Part shown: piece by piece, positions 5,934 to 6,581 of the stretch
Numbering within the stretch: position 1 is the stretch's first letter
Layout: the number at the start of each line of letters is the position of its first letter
Assembly: GCA_030615235.1 (NCBI GenBank)
Contig: JAUWZR010000145.1
Span: 1-6,581 of the forward strand
Length of the DNA stretch: 6,581 nt
Direction: 5' to 3'
DNA from: Promethearchaeota archaeon
Lineage (GTDB): Archaea > Asgardarchaeota > Lokiarchaeia > Sigyniarchaeales > SOKP01
Notes under the pieces: generated by a model
Seen by the model: the letters and a program-made list of their open reading frames with translations, nothing else
Databases searched by the model: none
Told to the model about the DNA's origin: nothing
Made by a program: the position numbers and the translations under genes

Positions 5934-5954
5934 TTGATCGAGCCTAGCGATCAA
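5934..5954. repeat. Perfect 7-bp inverted repeat upstream of the second response regulator
   Basis: The arms TTGATCG (5934-5940) and CGATCAA (5948-5954) are separated by the seven bases AGCCTAG. It is one of the few GC-containing spots in this AT-rich gap and lies about 83 bases before the TATA box at 6037. It could be a dimeric regulator site (arm centres 14 bases apart) or an RNA hairpin in a read-through transcript. No T run follows, so it is not a typical terminator. Confidence 0.5.
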
Positions 5955-6032
5955 AATATGCGAATCCTATATACTTTTTAAATAACTAAAATGAAACAAT
6001 ATTAGGTAGCTATAAATAAAGATTAAAATTTA

Positions 6033-6049
6033 CGAATTTTATATAAAAA
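6033..6049 (+). promoter_or_regulatory. BRE/TATA promoter of the second response regulator
   Basis: The sequence CGAATTTTATATAAAAA contains the same TTTTATATAA box (6037-6046) as the first response-regulator promoter, beginning 39 bases before the ATG at 6076, with a similar GAA just before it. The second gene therefore most likely has its own promoter and is not only co-transcribed. Confidence 0.6.
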
Positions 6050-6075
6050 TTAGATTTATCTGGTATAGAGTTTCA

Positions 6076-6456
6076 ATGTCAGTAGTAAAAAAGATTTTAA
6101 TCGTCGATGACGAAGAAGATATTACAAATTTGACTGAAAAGTTTTTACAATTAGAGAAATATGAAACAATTACTTGTAGTAATGGACACGACGCGTTAAA
6201 TATAGTAAAAGAAAAGCATGACGACATCGCACTTATTTTGCTTGATATTATGCTTCCTGGAATGAACGGATATGAAATATTAACAGAAATTAAAGCAAAA
6301 TATCCTAAAATTCTTGTAGTTTTATTTTCTGTGAAAAACTTTTTTGAAGATATTCAGAAAGGAAAAGAACTCGGTGCTGACGGTTATTTAGTTAAAGCTA
6401 TTTCTGGAAATGAGATTATAGCTTATATTAAGGATATCCTAAAAAAAAAGCACTAA
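6076..6456 (+). CDS. Single-domain response regulator (CheY-like receiver), diverged copy 2
   Basis: This 126-residue stand-alone receiver domain is a tandem paralog of the gene at 5464. The acidic pair D11-D12 (IVDDEEDI), phosphoacceptor D57 (LLDIMLP) and catalytic K107 are kept. Two active-site-adjacent positions differ from copy 1: the beta4 hydroxyl residue is S85 (LFSVKN), a common alternative, and the near-invariant Pro after the Lys is Ala (LVKAISG). It lacks two residues after helix 3 and ends in a basic KKKKH tail. It should still accept phosphate, but the beta5-alpha5 loop that carries output contacts is altered, so partner choice or switching may differ; it might act as a phosphate sink (inference). 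No output domain or kinase is seen. The start is an ATG with its own TATA box 39 bases upstream and no Shine-Dalgarno. Confidence 0.93.
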   Translation: MSVVKKILIVDDEEDITNLTEKFLQLEKYETITCSNGHDALNIVKEKHDDIALILLDIMLPGMNGYEILTEIKAKYPKILVVLFSVKNFFEDIQKGKELGADGYLVKAISGNEIIAYIKDILKKKH

Positions 6457-6581
6457 TTATTTAATTTTTATTAAGACTAACTATAATATGAACTACTGAA
6501 GAGATTTTTCGTTAATTTCTTTTTCAATTTCCTTGGATAATATTTTTCCAATTATTTATTAATTGAAAAAAAAATAAATAA
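6457..6581. other. AT-rich gene-free end of the window with T-rich tracts
   Basis: No gene is supported here. T5 runs at 6465-6469 and again after 6500 could end transcription of the second response regulator. The last 30 bases form an A/T-only inverted repeat (TTATTTATT at 6552-6560, AATAAATAA at 6573-6581) that stops exactly at the window edge; low complexity makes chance likely. Confidence 0.4.

Noticed and set aside
6039..6227. Minus-strand open frame of 62 codons opposite the second response regulator
   Set aside because: It is antisense to well-conserved receiver sequence and ends within the promoter of that gene.
6501..6560. A minus-strand peptide IIGKILSKEIEKEINEKSLQ followed by a stop looks like a protein C-terminus
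   Set aside because: Two in-frame stops (TAATAA) lie directly upstream and there is no start codon; the length is 20 residues in AT-rich DNA, so chance is likely.
6552..6581. Inverted repeat TTATTTATT / AATAAATAA ending exactly at the window edge
   Set aside because: It is made of A and T only in a very AT-rich tail, where such repeats arise by chance; no boundary or duplication is visible to make it a mobile-element end.

Overview
The window is very AT-rich and carries archaeal genes. The clearest marker is a complete archaeal/eukaryotic-type ribosomal protein uS10 of 101 residues. Start codons lack convincing Shine-Dalgarno sequences, and TATA-like boxes lie mostly 30-45 bases upstream of them, which also fits an archaeon. 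A Bud23-like rRNA methyltransferase, an archaeal-type inositol monophosphatase/FBPase and the low GC suggest an Asgard (Lokiarchaeia-like) archaeon. That assignment is an inference from memory of these families, not a phylogenetic result.

Layout: seven genes run leftward over roughly 1-5343, and two genes run rightward over 5464-6456. From the left edge, on the minus strand, they are: an inositol-monophosphatase/FBPase family gene whose C-terminal half is cut off by the window; a 240-residue protein of unknown function with a possible ssDNA-binding-like N-terminal half and a C-terminal WIPKS segment; a YdjM/YbcI-type membrane protein; uS10; a multi-membrane-span acyltransferase of the HGSNAT/DUF1624 type; and a two-gene operon. 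In that operon a Bud23-like methyltransferase is followed by a cysteine-rich radical SAM enzyme that starts at GTG and overlaps the methyltransferase stop by four bases (GTGA). A 120-base divergent promoter region then separates this operon from two tandem, paralogous, single-domain response regulators of 126 residues each, which share the same promoter core.

How the genes may work together: only the methyltransferase and the radical SAM gene are clearly coupled, which points to a joint modification role, possibly linked to rRNA or translation. The two receiver proteins look like a recent duplication in which the downstream copy has begun to diverge in its active site; no histidine kinase is visible here. 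The other genes have their own TATA-like sequences and are probably transcribed singly. No tRNA, rRNA, CRISPR array, insertion sequence or transposase was found. No gene-free stretch exceeds 300 bases; the longest, 5845-6075, holds a terminator-like T run, an inverted repeat and the second response-regulator promoter.
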